Source of the DNA: Tetracentron sinense
Taxonomy: Eukaryota; Streptophyta; Magnoliopsida; Trochodendrales; Trochodendraceae
NCBI GenBank assembly: GCA_015143295.1
Contig: CM026570.1
Coordinates: 20,343,250 to 20,407,249 of the forward strand
Direction of reading: 5' to 3'
Length of the DNA: 64,000 nt
Shown: positions 1 to 11,036 of the stretch, in pieces
Numbering within the stretch: the stretch's first letter is position 1
How the letters are laid out: each line of letters opens with the position of its first letter
Program-made: the position numbers and the translations under genes
Notes under the pieces: model-generated
What the model was told of the DNA's origin: nothing
The model's database searches: none
The model's input: the letters and a program-made list of their open reading frames with translations, nothing else

Positions 1-106
1 AGGAAAGCTCATCTCTCTCTCGGCATAACCCTCAAGAGGATTCTTCCACTTTTTTCTCTTGTGAATTGATTTATACGAAAATTTCTCTACTTTTGACTTT
101 GAATAT

Positions 107-150
107 TTATTGAGTGTGAGGCTTGGATTTGTTATTGGAACATCAAAAGA
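107..150 (-). repeat. Partial direct copy of the AHL 'SKNKPKP' coding stretch
   Basis: On the minus strand this stretch reads like a second, mutated copy of the 24-27 bases encoding SKNKPKP just upstream in the adjacent AHL fragment (around 190-225). It lies about 75 bp beyond the point where the AHL reading frame stops. It could be a local duplication or slippage product. No further AHL sequence follows it. Confidence 0.4.
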
Positions 151-175
151 TCAAAAGTATTTTGATCAACTGAAT

Positions 176-523
176 TTAATTTTCCCGAGTGATAAGTATC
201 GGAGGCTTGGGTTTGTTCTTGGAACCGGATGGATGGCCATGGGCCTTGCGACCACTACCAGCTTGGAAAATTTCATGGCCAGTGGCTTGGTCTTTTGCTT
301 CTGGTTCGTTGTCCTTGTTGTCGTCATCTTCGGGGTTAGGGTTTGAGTTAGTGTTGCTGTGATTGCTTTTGGTGGGAGTAGTGTTGGCCATCAGCTCCTA
401 CTCTCTTCTGGGTCTGAGCTGCCCTAATCCACCATGGTCCTTGTTTATGTTTTTGAGTTAAAGGGATGGTGTCGGGTCGACCCCTACCATCGCCACATTT
501 TCAGCCCACCACCAGTTTACCAG
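176..523 (-). pseudogene. 5' fragment of an AT-hook motif nuclear-localized (AHL) gene
   Basis: Reading the minus strand from about 523, the frame gives NWWWAENVAMVGVDP, then an acidic Asn/Asp-rich linker, then GSKNKPKPPILITRE. This is the order of an AHL N-terminus: the NRWWAG-type start, a variable linker, then a type-I AT-hook followed by the conserved SKNKPKPPI tail. AHL proteins bind AT-rich DNA in the nucleus and act as transcriptional and chromatin regulators. The copy is dead. The expected ATG is CTG, two in-frame stops (TAA, TAG) occur where the family usually has Gln, the AT-hook core RGRP reads HGHP, and the frame ends before the PPC/DUF296 domain. The inferred changes look like C-to-T or G-to-A transitions. 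The rest of the gene is absent to the left, so this is a truncated fragment rather than a recently silenced gene. Family assignment is firm; the subgroup is not. Confidence 0.75.
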
Positions 524-908
524 GTCTTCTTCTTGAAGAAACCCAATGCTTAGAAAGTCTATTCACAAGAAGAAAGAAAAAATTTAAAGGACAAAAGTAA
601 ACCTTCTTGGCTTGCTTTCTTGTTCTCCTTGACTGATCCTATTTGCCTTGTTGATTTGGATAAAAATAAACCTTCTTGTTATAGTTGGTTCATTTTTCTT
701 ATCTGGCTTGCACATTGTGTTGTATGCTTTCTCATGCCTAGTAACCTTAACTCTCTCCCTTTTTTTGGTGTGATAAAATTAGCTTTTCTGACAAGTGAAA
801 AACCATATTACTCAAGTGTGAAATTGTGTTTTGGGGAAAATTATAGATTTCTAGACACCCTTGTCTTCATTTCAAACAGAACATAATTTATGGTTCTTTT
901 GCTAGTCT
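524..908. other. Spacer, no gene recognised
   Basis: AT-rich sequence upstream of the AHL fragment. One short plus-strand open frame near 620-886 has no recognisable domain. It may include former 5' flanking DNA of the AHL gene, but I see no promoter motif that I would defend. Confidence 0.5.
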
Positions 909-916
909 GTAAGTAC

Positions 917-1732
917 CAATGTTTAAAAAAGTGTGCGAGGTTTAAGGAAAACGTCATGAGACTCAACCATGAGATTTAAACTCCATGAGGCTCACGCCTT
1001 GAAGCTCGCTTTATGTCTATAGCGTACGTCTCATGCATTAACTAAAATTAGGTTTCTAGTCACAATTAAAACTTAAATGTCGTTTTAAAAAAATGTTGTT
1101 TGTTTTAAATAATAACTATTAACACTTTATTTATTTCAAATAAGACATTGAAAATGATGATGGTGGTATTGGTTTCAACTAACACTCAATTTACTATGTT
1201 TAACGTATTTAGACTTTTAAAATCCTTTGAGCCTAGTTAATACTATTTCCCTAGTAGACATTGCAGAAATTTGGAGCTACTTACCTACATTAATGTAGTT
1301 CATGGCTTATTTGCAAATTTTTATTCAAATTCTAAATTCACCATATGAATTGATGATTGAACATTATCTTCAATATGTATATGAGTAAAAATGTAAATCT
1401 ACAATTCAGCATGTGCTTGTATTTCTTATATTTATTTTTTTATAGTTAAATAATTTATATAGTATTTCTTAAGTGTACGCTTACACCCACACAAACACAC
1501 ACAATGCACATGAATACATATATATATATATATGCCACTCTCTCTCTCTATATATATTAGATACTATAATCTTTCATTAACTTTTTAACTTTTTGTAATT
1601 TTTCTTATATGTTATTTATTAGTTAAAATGAGAGAACATGAAGCTTTCTTGTGAGACTTAAGCCTCACACCTTGAGGCACACATCTTGAGGTCTTAACGC
1701 CTCACCTCACGCCTTCACGTTTTAAAACATTG
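917..1732. mobile_element. Nonautonomous hAT-type element (816 bp) with 8-bp TSD
   Basis: The stretch begins with CAATGTTTAAAAAAGTGTG and ends with the inverted counterpart of CAATGTTTTAAAACGTG. It is flanked on both sides by the same 8 bases, GTAAGTAC (909-916 and 1733-1740). An 8-bp duplication with short AT-rich terminal inverted repeats fits the hAT superfamily. The subterminal zones on both sides carry GAGGC/GCCTC-type repeats in opposite orientation. The interior is AT-rich, includes (AT)n and (TC)n runs near 1518-1553, and has no transposase frame, so the element would depend on an autonomous partner. The TSD is perfect, which supports a fairly well-preserved insertion. Confidence 0.8.
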
Positions 1733-1740
1733 GTAAGTAC

Positions 1741-2419
1741 TACACAATAAGAAAATGCTATCTACTTAGCATTCAAGAGAGATTGTTCTATAAACTAAAT
1801 ATTTCAGCTAGATACATCTACATGTATCCGAGGCAACTGAAGCATGAAACAATTCTTACCAAAGTAATTGTGATCTAAGGAAGCTCCATATTAAATGGGT
1901 GTTGACTTCTTGTTCAAGCCTTTTAAGGTTACTCTTCTTCCTTGCCGATGATTAAATTGATTAGGAGATACCCAAATGCATGAGATTATCCAGGGACCTA
2001 TTAGTTTCTTTTCTTCTCTGTTTGTTTTCTTGTTTTTCTCGTTGTTGTAATTTGAGTTTTGAACAATTTTGTTTAGGTGATGAACCATATAGTAATAAAA
2101 CAATAAAAAGACTTTAAAAAGATTTAGTTGATTACTTGAGAAGTGTTATTGTTTAGATTTATATTTATTTGTGCATATATGTAATTTAATCACACTATCA
2201 ACAATTTTCTATGAATTAATGAAAAAATAGTTTATTGTTGTTACATTATTCATGATGGAGGTTAATTTATTATATGATTTATAAGTTGTTGTGTAAATGA
2301 ATGTTTTATTTTACTCATGTATAAATTTAGAAGTGGTTGTGATAAGTTATAGGTAGTAAGGGTTGCATGAAGAAATTTTTTATTGAAAAACAAAATAGAG
2401 AAAGATCATGAGATAAAAA
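1741..2419. other. AT-rich spacer, no gene recognised
   Basis: Only short open frames occur here, and none has a domain that I can name. Nothing structural stands out beyond A/T bias. Confidence 0.5.
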
Positions 2420-2698
2420 AACAATAATCATGGTTTAATAAACAACTGTGAGTTTTTAATTTTAAACAATCACAGTTAATAATAAAATTGCGATTGCACG
2501 ATGCACCAGAAATGAGCATAGTTTGAATGTATAATCTCAGTTATTTTATGTAAACATTTATGGTTGTATAACTGTGATATTTGATATGACATACGATCAC
2601 GTGTTGAAAGATTACGGTTCGTTCTACATGCTATAACCGTGTTCAATGACTTACAGTTATGAAAACAAATCGTGAGCGATGAACCAATTTTTTGTAGT
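2420..2698. mobile_element. Probable terminal region of a CACTA-like element
   Basis: The stretch ends in CCAATTTTTTGTAGTG, the inverse of a CACTACAAAAAA-type terminus. It is preceded by about eight degenerate short motifs of the kind AACTGTGAT / ATAACCGTG / ACTTACAGTTATG in both orientations, which resembles the subterminal repeat zone of a CACTA element. I could not find the matching left terminus or a 3-bp TSD, so this may be a solitary end or a deletion derivative. Confidence 0.45.
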
Positions 2699-3310
2699 GC
2701 GATAAAGCAAGAGGGGTTTTATGGTGATGTTGTCCGGAGGTGATATCCCTCACAGAAGCTAGGGAGTGGCAAAGAAAGAATTTAAGGGATGAGAGAAGTT
2801 GGAATGAAGGAAATGGACTAAAATTAAGGGCTAGAAGACAAAAATGAACATCTAAAGAAGACGAACTGTTATTATATTATATAAAATCATAGTTAATTTT
2901 TGAATTGTGATCATTTTCTTAACATTTAGTATCATAGCTTGCCACTATGTTTTGATTTCAAGTCTTCAAGAGGGCAACCAAGGAAATTGGGACACCATGA
3001 GCTACTAGAGTAAAAGCTGCTATAGGGAAAGGGATATTTTAAAAAAGGGAGGTTAGAGTGAAAGCCACTATAGTGGTCCTACATGCACGACTGCATCTCG
3101 ATGTTTTATGAACCTATCTTTCCACTGGTCAATGACCCTATGGCCTTTTTAGAGTATTGATATTCGTGTAAAAGTGCTCTTTTTCACTAACAAATTTTGA
3201 AACGTTATCGCACTCTTTTACGTAAAACTTGATTCTTACAAACTTTTCTAGGTAAGGATTCCCTCAATTGCATTACACACACATTTCTAGTAAACATGAT
3301 ATAGTTGCAT
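2699..3310. other. Spacer, no gene recognised
   Basis: No coding frame or clear repeat structure is visible. A few lines resemble the subterminal motifs to the left (ATCATAGTTA, GAATTGTGATC near 2885-2915), so a CACTA derivative could extend slightly into this interval. Confidence 0.4.
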
Positions 3311-3319
3311 GAATATAGC

Positions 3320-4640
3320 ATGATACAAGGTTGTATTTATGAAATCTCATTATCCGACTTAATGTTTCAGGACCCCAGATTAGAAGAATTTCAAGAACCA
3401 TCGAAGCCTATCATTGAAAACAAAAGAGATGAGCTAAGTAAGGTTGAGCTAGTTACTGAAGAAGGTCAAAGGACCAAAGAATGAATTTCCGAGACAAAGG
3501 GACTCAATTAATAAATATTCTCCTACAAAACAAAGAAAGAAGCAAGCTCAGTTGCAAAGTCCAGAGGAGATCATCAGTAAGACCAGGGTTCAAGACCCTT
3601 TGATTCTCTTTTCTCTCTTTAATCTTGGAGATATTCTCTCCAGAAAAGATCTCCAGGAAATTTTCTCCAGGAATTTGATGCAGATATGGTGGGACCTACA
3701 TTATTCTCTCCCCTCTAACCACAAACCTAGCCATCCATCTCTTCATCCAAGCCCTAATCCTAGCCGTCCATCTCTTTCTAAACTTCACATAAACTAAAAG
3801 AAACCCTAATCCCTTTCTCTAATCCTAGCCGTCCATCTCTACTACAAACCCTAATCTTAGTCGCCCCCTTGTTAGTTCAAAACCCTAATCTATTCCAAAC
3901 CCTAGCCGCCCACTTTTCCCTCTCCTTTTCCAAACCCTAAACTCACCCAAAACCCTAGCTGCCCTCTATATAATTCACTAACATAAAACCCTAAAAAATG
4001 GTTCCTTCCCCCTAACTTCTCTCTCTCACGCCTTATGCCTAGAGCTCTCATGTTCTCATCCTTACGCTTAGGGAAAGAACTTCACTTCTCACCCCATCTC
4101 TATCAACCAATATTTTTCTCACCCCATCTCATGCCATCTGGACATCCTACCTTATCTCTGTACACGCTGGTACAGGCCATGACTCTCGAATATCTCTATC
4201 TCTCTTCTTGGAGGTTTGCAACTACGCTTAGTTCAAGCTTTCTTTGATTTTGGATATACTCTCAATTATTTTCAGTTTAAAGTTTGTAAGTGATCTTTTA
4301 GTTTTAATTAATAATTTTTATTTTATTTTTATGTTTATTATCTCATGCTTTGATGTCTTTAATTATTCTAGTTCATATTATTTAATTTATTTAGATCTAG
4401 ATAATTTTTCAAACACAAAAAAAAGTTTTAAAAATATTATTCCATCCTTCCACCATCTTTTACAATTTTTCTTCCTTTTTGATTTCTTTATTGTTCTAAC
4501 CTCATAGTTCACGAGCGAGGATTCAACATCCGACACGATCCCTATACCATTCTAATGTGTTTGTAGGATTCAGATTAATTAAAGTATTGAAAGTAGGGTG
4601 ATTCTAACGACGAAAAAACTTGACTATCAAGTATTGGTTA
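3320..4640 (+). mobile_element. Probable LTR-retrotransposon LTR remnant
   Basis: The stretch has the layout of a plant LTR. An upstream zone is rich in AAACCCTAA and GCCGTCCATCT. A TATA box (TCTATATAAT, about 3964-3973) sits before a pyrimidine-rich start region, followed by a T-rich R/U5-like stretch with the phrase GAGGATTCAACATCCGACACG near 4517-4537. That last phrase resembles the 3' part of some Tat/Athila-type LTRs from my general knowledge. I could not define TG...CA ends, a TSD, a PBS or a partner LTR, so the boundaries are approximate and a solo or truncated LTR is the best guess. Confidence 0.4.
3785..3995 (+). promoter_or_regulatory. Telo-box cluster and TATA box
   Basis: About seven copies of AAACCCTA or a one-base variant occur within roughly 210 bases, immediately upstream of and overlapping TCTATATAATTCACT. 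Telo-boxes with TATA elements are known in plant promoters and can bind Telomere Repeat Binding factors. Here they probably belong to the promoter of the LTR-like remnant. Confidence 0.45.
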
Positions 4641-6817
4641 GGTTCCTAATACATATTTTCTTTTTTGCTGTATTGCCTTCTAAGCTTGTAGAATTAGTGA
4701 AATCAATAGCTTGTAGATATAGCATCTTGCTACTTGCTCAACTTTAGAATGGGTCACCCTTTTCTCTTGAAAGATATAGATTGTTTCTATTGATCCATGT
4801 ATGGTGCAATAAGAATCTGATTTTTTTTGGTCCATTTTCTTTCCTCCTTCTATGTCTGCATTTGTTCATAAGGGTCAAGCTAGTCTACAATTATATTAAC
4901 TTCCTCCTCAAGATCATTATTTCTCTCATCTTCTCAAAACCCCGAACCTCTCTCTTTCCACACATTTCTATAGAAGCATTTTGTAGGTAACATCCACTAG
5001 TGAACCCTAGACTTCTGTTTTGTTTTGTTTTTCTTACTTAACCTCTCTGTGTTAATGATAAGACTTCTGATTTTTTTCACTCTAAATTAAAAAAAATCAT
5101 ATCCAATAACCCCTTTTTTCTTTTCTCAATCCATGATTATTGTTTTTGCTGCTCTGCTTTATCTCAAGTAATGTAATATTGTTCTTTGAGATTTTCAAAA
5201 GTTAATGTTGCTCTTGATGATAATCATTTGGTTTGAATTGATTTGATTTTCTAGGTCCTCAAGAACTTTATTTCAATCTACTTTGGCTTATAAAGGATCA
5301 GTGATGATGGAGGAGTACTAGTCTTGATCAAGGTATTAAACTTCGATTTCAGTATAAGCTTCGGTCTTTAAGGAAGTTGACATGTTTCGAGGAAGTTTAA
5401 GAAAAGCAGTTATGTAAAAATTAAAGAAGTCTAGTAAACTTTAAGGAAACATTGGAAATCTAAAATGAAACTTTAGACATTTATTACTTAAACATAAATA
5501 CACATCTAGAATTCATTAAATTGCTGATGCAAGCATGTACTACCCAAATGTGATAATCATGTTAAGTGAGATGTGTTGTCTATTTATTTGAGTTATAATT
5601 TTTTCATGATATTTCTCTATAACGTCAAATATTTTTTACTATATTTTATCCTCCTTGTCAAGTGAAGAGATATGTATTATGATTATTCATGTTAATTGTT
5701 TTAGAAACTTGAAAACTTATGAATGCACATTAAAATTGATAAATAATTAAAATTTAATGTAGTTTCTAAACTTATTTCAATCTGTAATTGATGAACTTGA
5801 TGTTTTTATAGGACTGGATCAATATGTGAATTGGAGGAGATGAGCAGTTAAATAATTTTTAATTTATGAAATACTATTAGAAAATTATTTAATTTTTAAA
5901 TATTACTAAAAAACCATTATGGGTATAATATATTAATAACAAAATTATGAAATAATAAAATTATAATTCATAATAAGGTTAATGCAAACCATACTTTAAT
6001 AATAAAATTATAATTTATAATAAGGTTAATGCTAGCAACACTTTATTTTAAAGTTAACCATATTTATAATAAGGTTAATGCTAGAGACACATGTCTTTCC
6101 TTATGAATAAAGTAAATCTTAAGTGATTGGAACTAGCATTACCCTTTTAAGTTAAAACTTAAAAATCTTTCAATTTACAGATTCTTTTTGTACAATATGG
6201 TTAACTTCCATTGAAGTTCTGTATTTTCTTAACACTTTTTTTCTGTTTCGGTCGAAGGTTACCGAAGTTTACCACGAAGTCCTATATATTTAAAATACAA
6301 GTATATCTCACTTCAGACACCATGAAAGTCAACTTAATTTATTCAACTTCGACGGAATTGAGTCAATTTTTGACACCATGGTCCTAATACATCTTGAACG
6401 AGTCATAGCCTAAAATATGTTGATCGGAGCATTTTAACTCCTTTGTTTTTTTATTATTGCAATATGGTTAGACCGCAACCCTGATTAGCTTGGTTAGTAT
6501 ATGTGCTTTCGGTAGTGGGTTAGAGTACCTAACATTGAAAGCTAGGCTAAATGATGGGCATATCAACCACTACACCTAACTTAAGGGAACAAATCCCTGA
6601 TTTTTTTGTTTGATCAATCCTACTATGAGAACACACACTACTAATAGGATAAGCAAGCATATGTCTGAGAGGGTTGTGTGGGGTGTGGCCCTGTGTGTGA
6701 GTTGTGGGGTGTGTGTATGTATAGTGTGTGTGTGCGTTACTATGTGTGTTTACAAAAAAAAAAAAAAGCAAGCATGTGTCTCATCGAATTGTTAACCATA
6801 ATTGTTTTTTGTATTAA
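4641..6817. other. AT-rich spacer with simple repeats
   Basis: No recognisable gene. The phrase ATAATAAGGTTAATGC recurs three times at about 5973, 6020 and 6070 as a degenerate tandem repeat. A G/T-rich run (GTGTGGGGTGTG..., then GTGTGTGTGCG) lies at 6670-6750, followed by an A14 run at about 6753. The short frames over the GT run are artefacts of the simple repeat. Confidence 0.5.
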
Positions 6818-8935
6818 CTAGCCAAAAGCCCATGCGATGCACGAGTGTAGTAAAAAAGAAAATAATGGATACCATACAAATGATAATGTTAGGTCATTGT
6901 CATCAAATGGTTGGAAAAATGAGTACATAACGATAATGAATAGCACTAAAATGAAAATAATAAATAAAGAAAAACATAAATACATTCAATTTCATGTCCG
7001 TAACAAAGAGAATTTTTGGGAAGTATTTGTGAGATTTCCACAAATTTATTTACCCCACATTAGAATTTTTCTTCGTCAATGATGATGTTCATCTGAAATA
7101 AATATAGCATAATAAGTTAGTATGTAATGAATTATATATAATTAGTTGTATCATTGAACGAAAATTACTTACAGATATCTTCAATATCAAATAATGCGTT
7201 TATGATAACATTGAAAATGTTTACCATTTGTATAAGAAACAATTACCAATAAATAAAGAAGCCATCCTTGAATTTAAATAACAATGTTTGATATGTCATG
7301 AAGGACTTCACTAAACACAACATTTTGAGTATAATCTGGTAGTTGGTCTGATTTGTTGACTATCAAAATCTTCAATCCATTTGGAGACGTAGCACAGGAT
7401 ATAGCCACATAAAGTTGACCATGAGTGAAAATTGAATTCGGTAAATAAACTCCCACATGTTTAAGGGTCTGTCCTTGGATTTTGTTGATCGTCATTGCAA
7501 AGGCTAATTTTACTAAAAATTATCTTATTTTTAGATGCAAGGGTCAATCCGTATCAGAAGGTGATAGAACAATCCTAGATATTGTCACAATTTGACATGC
7601 ATTAGTAACTATGATGACCATTGCTTCTATGACTCTTCTTCCCTTTTTTTTCCTACAATTAAACGTGTAACATTGCAAAATCCAATTGATTGATTAAAGT
7701 TTCTCAAAAGCAATATTGGAGCACCCACTTTAAGCTGAAGACAGTGATTTGGCATGCTTGGAAAGCACAATGAATTCAACAACTCTGGTGGATTCATATC
7801 TTGTTATGGGGATCCATTTCCAGTTTGGCTCAATGTATCATCACTTAAGTACTCTTTAATGATTTCAGGAAACATTGTCAACATAATGAAATTTATAACA
7901 TCAACTTCAACATTTCTAGGTGCCAAAATACAACGCTCCTATAAGTATGACCAATTTGAGCATCTACTTATAAGGTCAGGGTAAGTTGCATCAATTAGTC
8001 GTTGTACTCCATCACTTGAATTCTGAACAAGAAATTGTTTAGGTATTTGTACCCATTTATTTGGTTTTCCCTTTCCCATAAAGCTAATTCTAGGTACCTT
8101 TCCATCACCAATATGTAGTATCCAATTTGCAAAGCTCTGTATGTCCACAGATGAATGTGGAGCTGTGTTTGGTGATAAAACCCGTATATTAGATTTTAGG
8201 CATAGGACTTCACAGTGATCCCATATATTTGATCATTGTAATGAAAATGACACGATGTCCACATGTCCACCATTTCTAATAACAGGTAGTATCTGTTTGA
8301 AGTCTCCACCCAATACCACTGTCTTGCCCGCATATACTTTGTTTATTGAATTAGGATCAAAAGATTTCATTATATCTCTAAAAGTACGATCTATTGCCTC
8401 CAAATCATTTTTGTGGTACATTGGCGCTTCATCCCATATTACTAACAATGTTTCTTGAATCAGTCTAGCAAGGTTTGTTCGTTGTGTTATTGCACACCAT
8501 GATGATTCATTTAATTGAAAGGATATTTTAAATCTTGAATATGCAGTTCGACCTCCAGGTAAAAGCAAAGCAATAATCTCCAAAGAAGCAACAGAAAGAA
8601 CGATTTTCTTCTCGGATCTCATCTTGAAAATAAGTATATTCCATAAATATGTCTTTCCTGTACTGTAAACAAAGAAGAATCCCCTTGCATTGTTTTGACA
8701 TGAAAAAACTATCTTATCAAACACCAATTGTTGTTCCTGATTAAGTCTTGAATGTAGAACCTCAAAATTATGTTTTTCAATATTTGCATCATAGCTATGT
8801 TGTTCTCTAATGAGACGGTTTGTAACCACTTCAAAATCCTGCAATGAAAGAAATGGTATAGTTGGAAACTCTTTGAGTGACCTACCATTTCTGTTTAAGA
8901 TAATTTCAATTTGATAAAGGCCCATGTTCATCTAA
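6818..8935 (-). mobile_element. 3' part of a Helitron
   Basis: On the minus strand the element ends in ...CTAG followed by T. A short hairpin of the CGTGC-ATC-GCATG type lies about 10 bases before the end (6831-6843). This is the usual plant Helitron 3' terminus: a GC-rich hairpin, then CTRR, inserted between A and T. A decayed Helitron helicase lies directly upstream. The Rep (rolling-circle nuclease) half and the 5' TC end are not visible, because at about 8935-8975 the sequence changes to the gag end of a gypsy element. Helitrons leave no TSD, so integrity cannot be tested that way. Confidence 0.75.
7274..8931 (-). pseudogene. Decayed Helitron PIF1-like helicase (RepHel C-terminal part)
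   Basis: Three minus-strand blocks cover the helicase in order. The first (8233-8931) has the LIREQ...LNQEQQLVFDKI start, a Walker A region GFFFVYSTGKTYLW (residues 84-97) and Walker B LLVIWDEAP (residues 163-170). The second (7939-8148) has FANWILHIGDGKVP and ATYPDL. The third (7274-7495) has the C-terminal INKIQGQTLKHVGVYLP...GQLYVAISCATSPNGLKILI. In Helitrons this SF1B helicase unwinds DNA during rolling-circle transposition. The gene is broken. Walker A has lost residues of the usual GxGGTGKT loop, the blocks are in different frames with stops between them near 7500-7650, and the N-terminal Rep domain is missing. The assignment to Helitron rather than cellular PIF1 rests on the characteristic C-terminal motif and the adjacent 3' terminus. 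Confidence 0.85.
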
Positions 8936-8976
8936 GTTCCATGTCTAAGCAAAATGTCGTATCGCTTGTTTTCCTT

Positions 8977-9174
8977 CTAAATCATCGGTAAGGTCCTCCC
9001 AGGTATGAGTGCTACAGTAGGAGGAGGAGTAGCAGGCTGCTTGACTGCAAGCATAGCCAAGGTCTCGGCTATCGACCCCAAGACTTGTGTGAGGTTAGGT
9101 TCCTCGTTCCCCACTAGAGGATCACCTCCATTTCCCCTCGTATGGCATCCACGACCCCAATTGCCACGTCTCAT
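8977..9174 (-). pseudogene. N-terminal gag fragment of a gypsy retrotransposon
   Basis: The 65-codon frame begins MRRGNWGRGCHTRGNGG and continues with a Pro/Thr-rich stretch, in the style of the start of gag in plant Ty3/gypsy elements. Its ATG lies about 320 bp downstream of the primer-binding-site region of the LTR to the right, where gag should begin. The frame stops at 8977, and within about 45 bp the sequence becomes Helitron helicase, so the rest of gag-pol is gone. This is a fragment rather than a gene; identification relies mainly on position. Confidence 0.55.
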
Positions 9175-9482
9175 GATTTAATCCTGAGAATAATAGCAAA
9201 TCATGAGTCTAACTCGGAACCCATAATTATTTAGAAGTTCAACCAATCATTTAGTATTCTTATAAGAATAGAGCATACATCAAGGTATACACACTATAAT
9301 ATAATAACACACTTGAAGTTCCTAGCAAAGCTAAGATAGAAGATCGATTTAGTTCCAACCGGTTATGGACTAAGACTAAATGATTAGTCTATACTTGGAA
9401 TATTACTCTTTTCTTGGACCTAATGCCTTGTCTCAATCATGGTATCAGAATCTAAGTGACCTTAGAGAACCTAACGCCTACA
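9175..9482 (-). other. Leader (5' UTR) of the truncated gypsy element
   Basis: Noncoding sequence between the primer-binding site and the gag start of the minus-strand element. No other feature is evident. Confidence 0.5.
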
Positions 9483-9496
9483 CTCTGATTCCAAAA
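9483..9496 (-). promoter_or_regulatory. Primer-binding site, degenerate tRNA-iMet type
   Basis: On the minus strand the bases just inside the LTR read TTTTGGAATCAGAG, one or two changes away from TTGGTATCAGAGC, the complement of the initiator tRNA-Met 3' end used by many plant LTR elements. It marks the LTR at 9498 onward as the 5' LTR of a minus-strand element. Confidence 0.6.
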
Positions 9497-9497
9497 C

Positions 9498-10117
9498 TGT
9501 CGAGACCCAAAATCCCCTTTAGAATTTTAGGAGACTTTGGTTCGTGACTTAACTTGACTTATCAAACCATCTTGCATAATATACAAGGCATGCTACAACG
9601 AAAGGTAACAAAAATTTTCTTTATATAACATGATTGTATTCCAAGAGTTTATACAATAACAAAATCTAAAAGTAAGAGTGGACATGCCTACTCATCAAAA
9701 TATATATACATGACACTCCCTCACGTCTCTCAATAATAAGCCTCATAAGGCCACCTGTCCAAATCTTTTCCCTCCTCGGGAATGCCACCTACTGGTTCCT
9801 CAATATACTCGTCTTCGACTCATGGTTCGGAACACAAATATAAAAGAGATTATCTGTCGACATAAAATGTACGGCTGAGTATGGAATACTCAAAGTGCAC
9901 AAGCTACTAGCTAACAGTAATATAATATACATCATAGCATATTTGAAATTTAAAACAGTACAACTTGCATGCATTTATAAATTCAAATAAAAAAATAATC
10001 TTACATCACATGTGCATGCTTGCTAACCATACTTTAAAATCTTACTTTTCATGTTTTCAAAACATGTTTTTCATTCTTAAAACACAGTTCTTGTTGTGTG
10101 AAAATCATGCTTGTCTT
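9498..10117 (-). mobile_element. Gypsy 5' LTR, inner part (split by the CACTA element)
   Basis: Starts with TGTCGAGACCC in plus orientation, directly beside the primer-binding site. It continues without a break at 44148 after removal of the CACTA element and one copy of its TSD. With the second part, the LTR is about 2.05 kb long. The partner 3' LTR is not in the window because the element is truncated near 8935-8975. Confidence 0.7.
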
Positions 10118-10720
10118 CACTACAAGAAAAAAGATTTTTACCGACGGCTGAGAACCGTCGGTAATACAATATTTTCTGTCGGTATAAGAATCACCGATGG
10201 ATGTTTAACCGTTTGTAAGTCGTCAGTGATAAAGGCGTCAGTAAATCATATACTGATGGACAAAATCAACCGTGGCTGTTAGTGAAGGAACAAAAACTGT
10301 CAGTATCCCTCAAATTGCTGCCGTGATCATAAAGGACCTCTTCCGACGGTTTGCAATGTTTCTGACGGTTTATTATATAATACCGACGGTATAAACCCAT
10401 CGGTATATAATAGATACTAACGCCTATGTTTGCGTCGGTAAAATTATGAAAATACCAACGAAAAAATTTCCGTTGTTATAACATTATATATACCGACAGT
10501 TTACTTACCGTCGATATATAGTATATACTGACGCATATGATTCTGTCGGTAAAATTCTGACAACACTGACGAATAGTTTTGGCGTCGGTATAACATTATA
10601 TATCCTGACGGTTTGCTTACCGTGTCTATTACTGACGGAACAAAACCGTCGGTAAATTTCAATTTCGTTTTTTTTTTTAAATTACCAATGGTCTGATTAC
10701 CGTCGCTACTTCCTATTCTG
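10118..10720. repeat. CACTA left terminus and subterminal repeats
   Basis: The terminal CACTACAAGAAAA is followed by a dense series of short motifs around TACCGACGG / CCGTCGGTA in both orientations, several forming small palindromes (for example ACCGACGG...CCGTCGGT at 10139-10161). In En/Spm such repeats are the binding sites of the TNPA-type protein. The same core recurs at the opposite end. Confidence 0.9.
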
Positions 10721-11036
10721 GAAAAAAAAAAAAAACAATACTTGTAATTAGGTCAGTACACTATTAACCTGTAACCTGTCACTTGTCACCTGTGGTTCAA
10801 ACAAAATCTAAATGCAACATTCATAATAAAAGCTAGGGGAACAAAGGAAGGTAAATCATAAATAAAGACTAGTTTCCCATCCACGACTAATAGTATCACA
10901 CAAATATCCTATCCACAACTAAAATAAACAAAGTGACTGTCTCAAATAATAAAATCACAAACATATCCCATCCACAAGGGTAATGGGCCAAAATATACTC
11001 AATCCCCCCAAAAAAATAAAGTCGTTCCTAGTGACG
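10721..11036. other. 3' flank of the TNPA-like gene
   Basis: Noncoding sequence between the left subterminal repeats and the stop codon of the TNPA-like gene. It probably holds that gene's 3' UTR. No clear polyadenylation signal stands out. Confidence 0.45.

Noticed and set aside
1741-1760. ACTACACAATAAGAAAATGC as a left CACTA terminus to pair with 2698
   Set aside because: It lacks the CACTACAA core and there is no matching 3-bp TSD.
9440-9452. A perfect plus-strand TGGTATCAGA (tRNA-iMet primer-binding-site core)
   Set aside because: It lies inside the leader of a minus-strand element with no LTR end next to it. The minus-strand site at 9483-9496, which directly abuts the LTR, is the coherent one.
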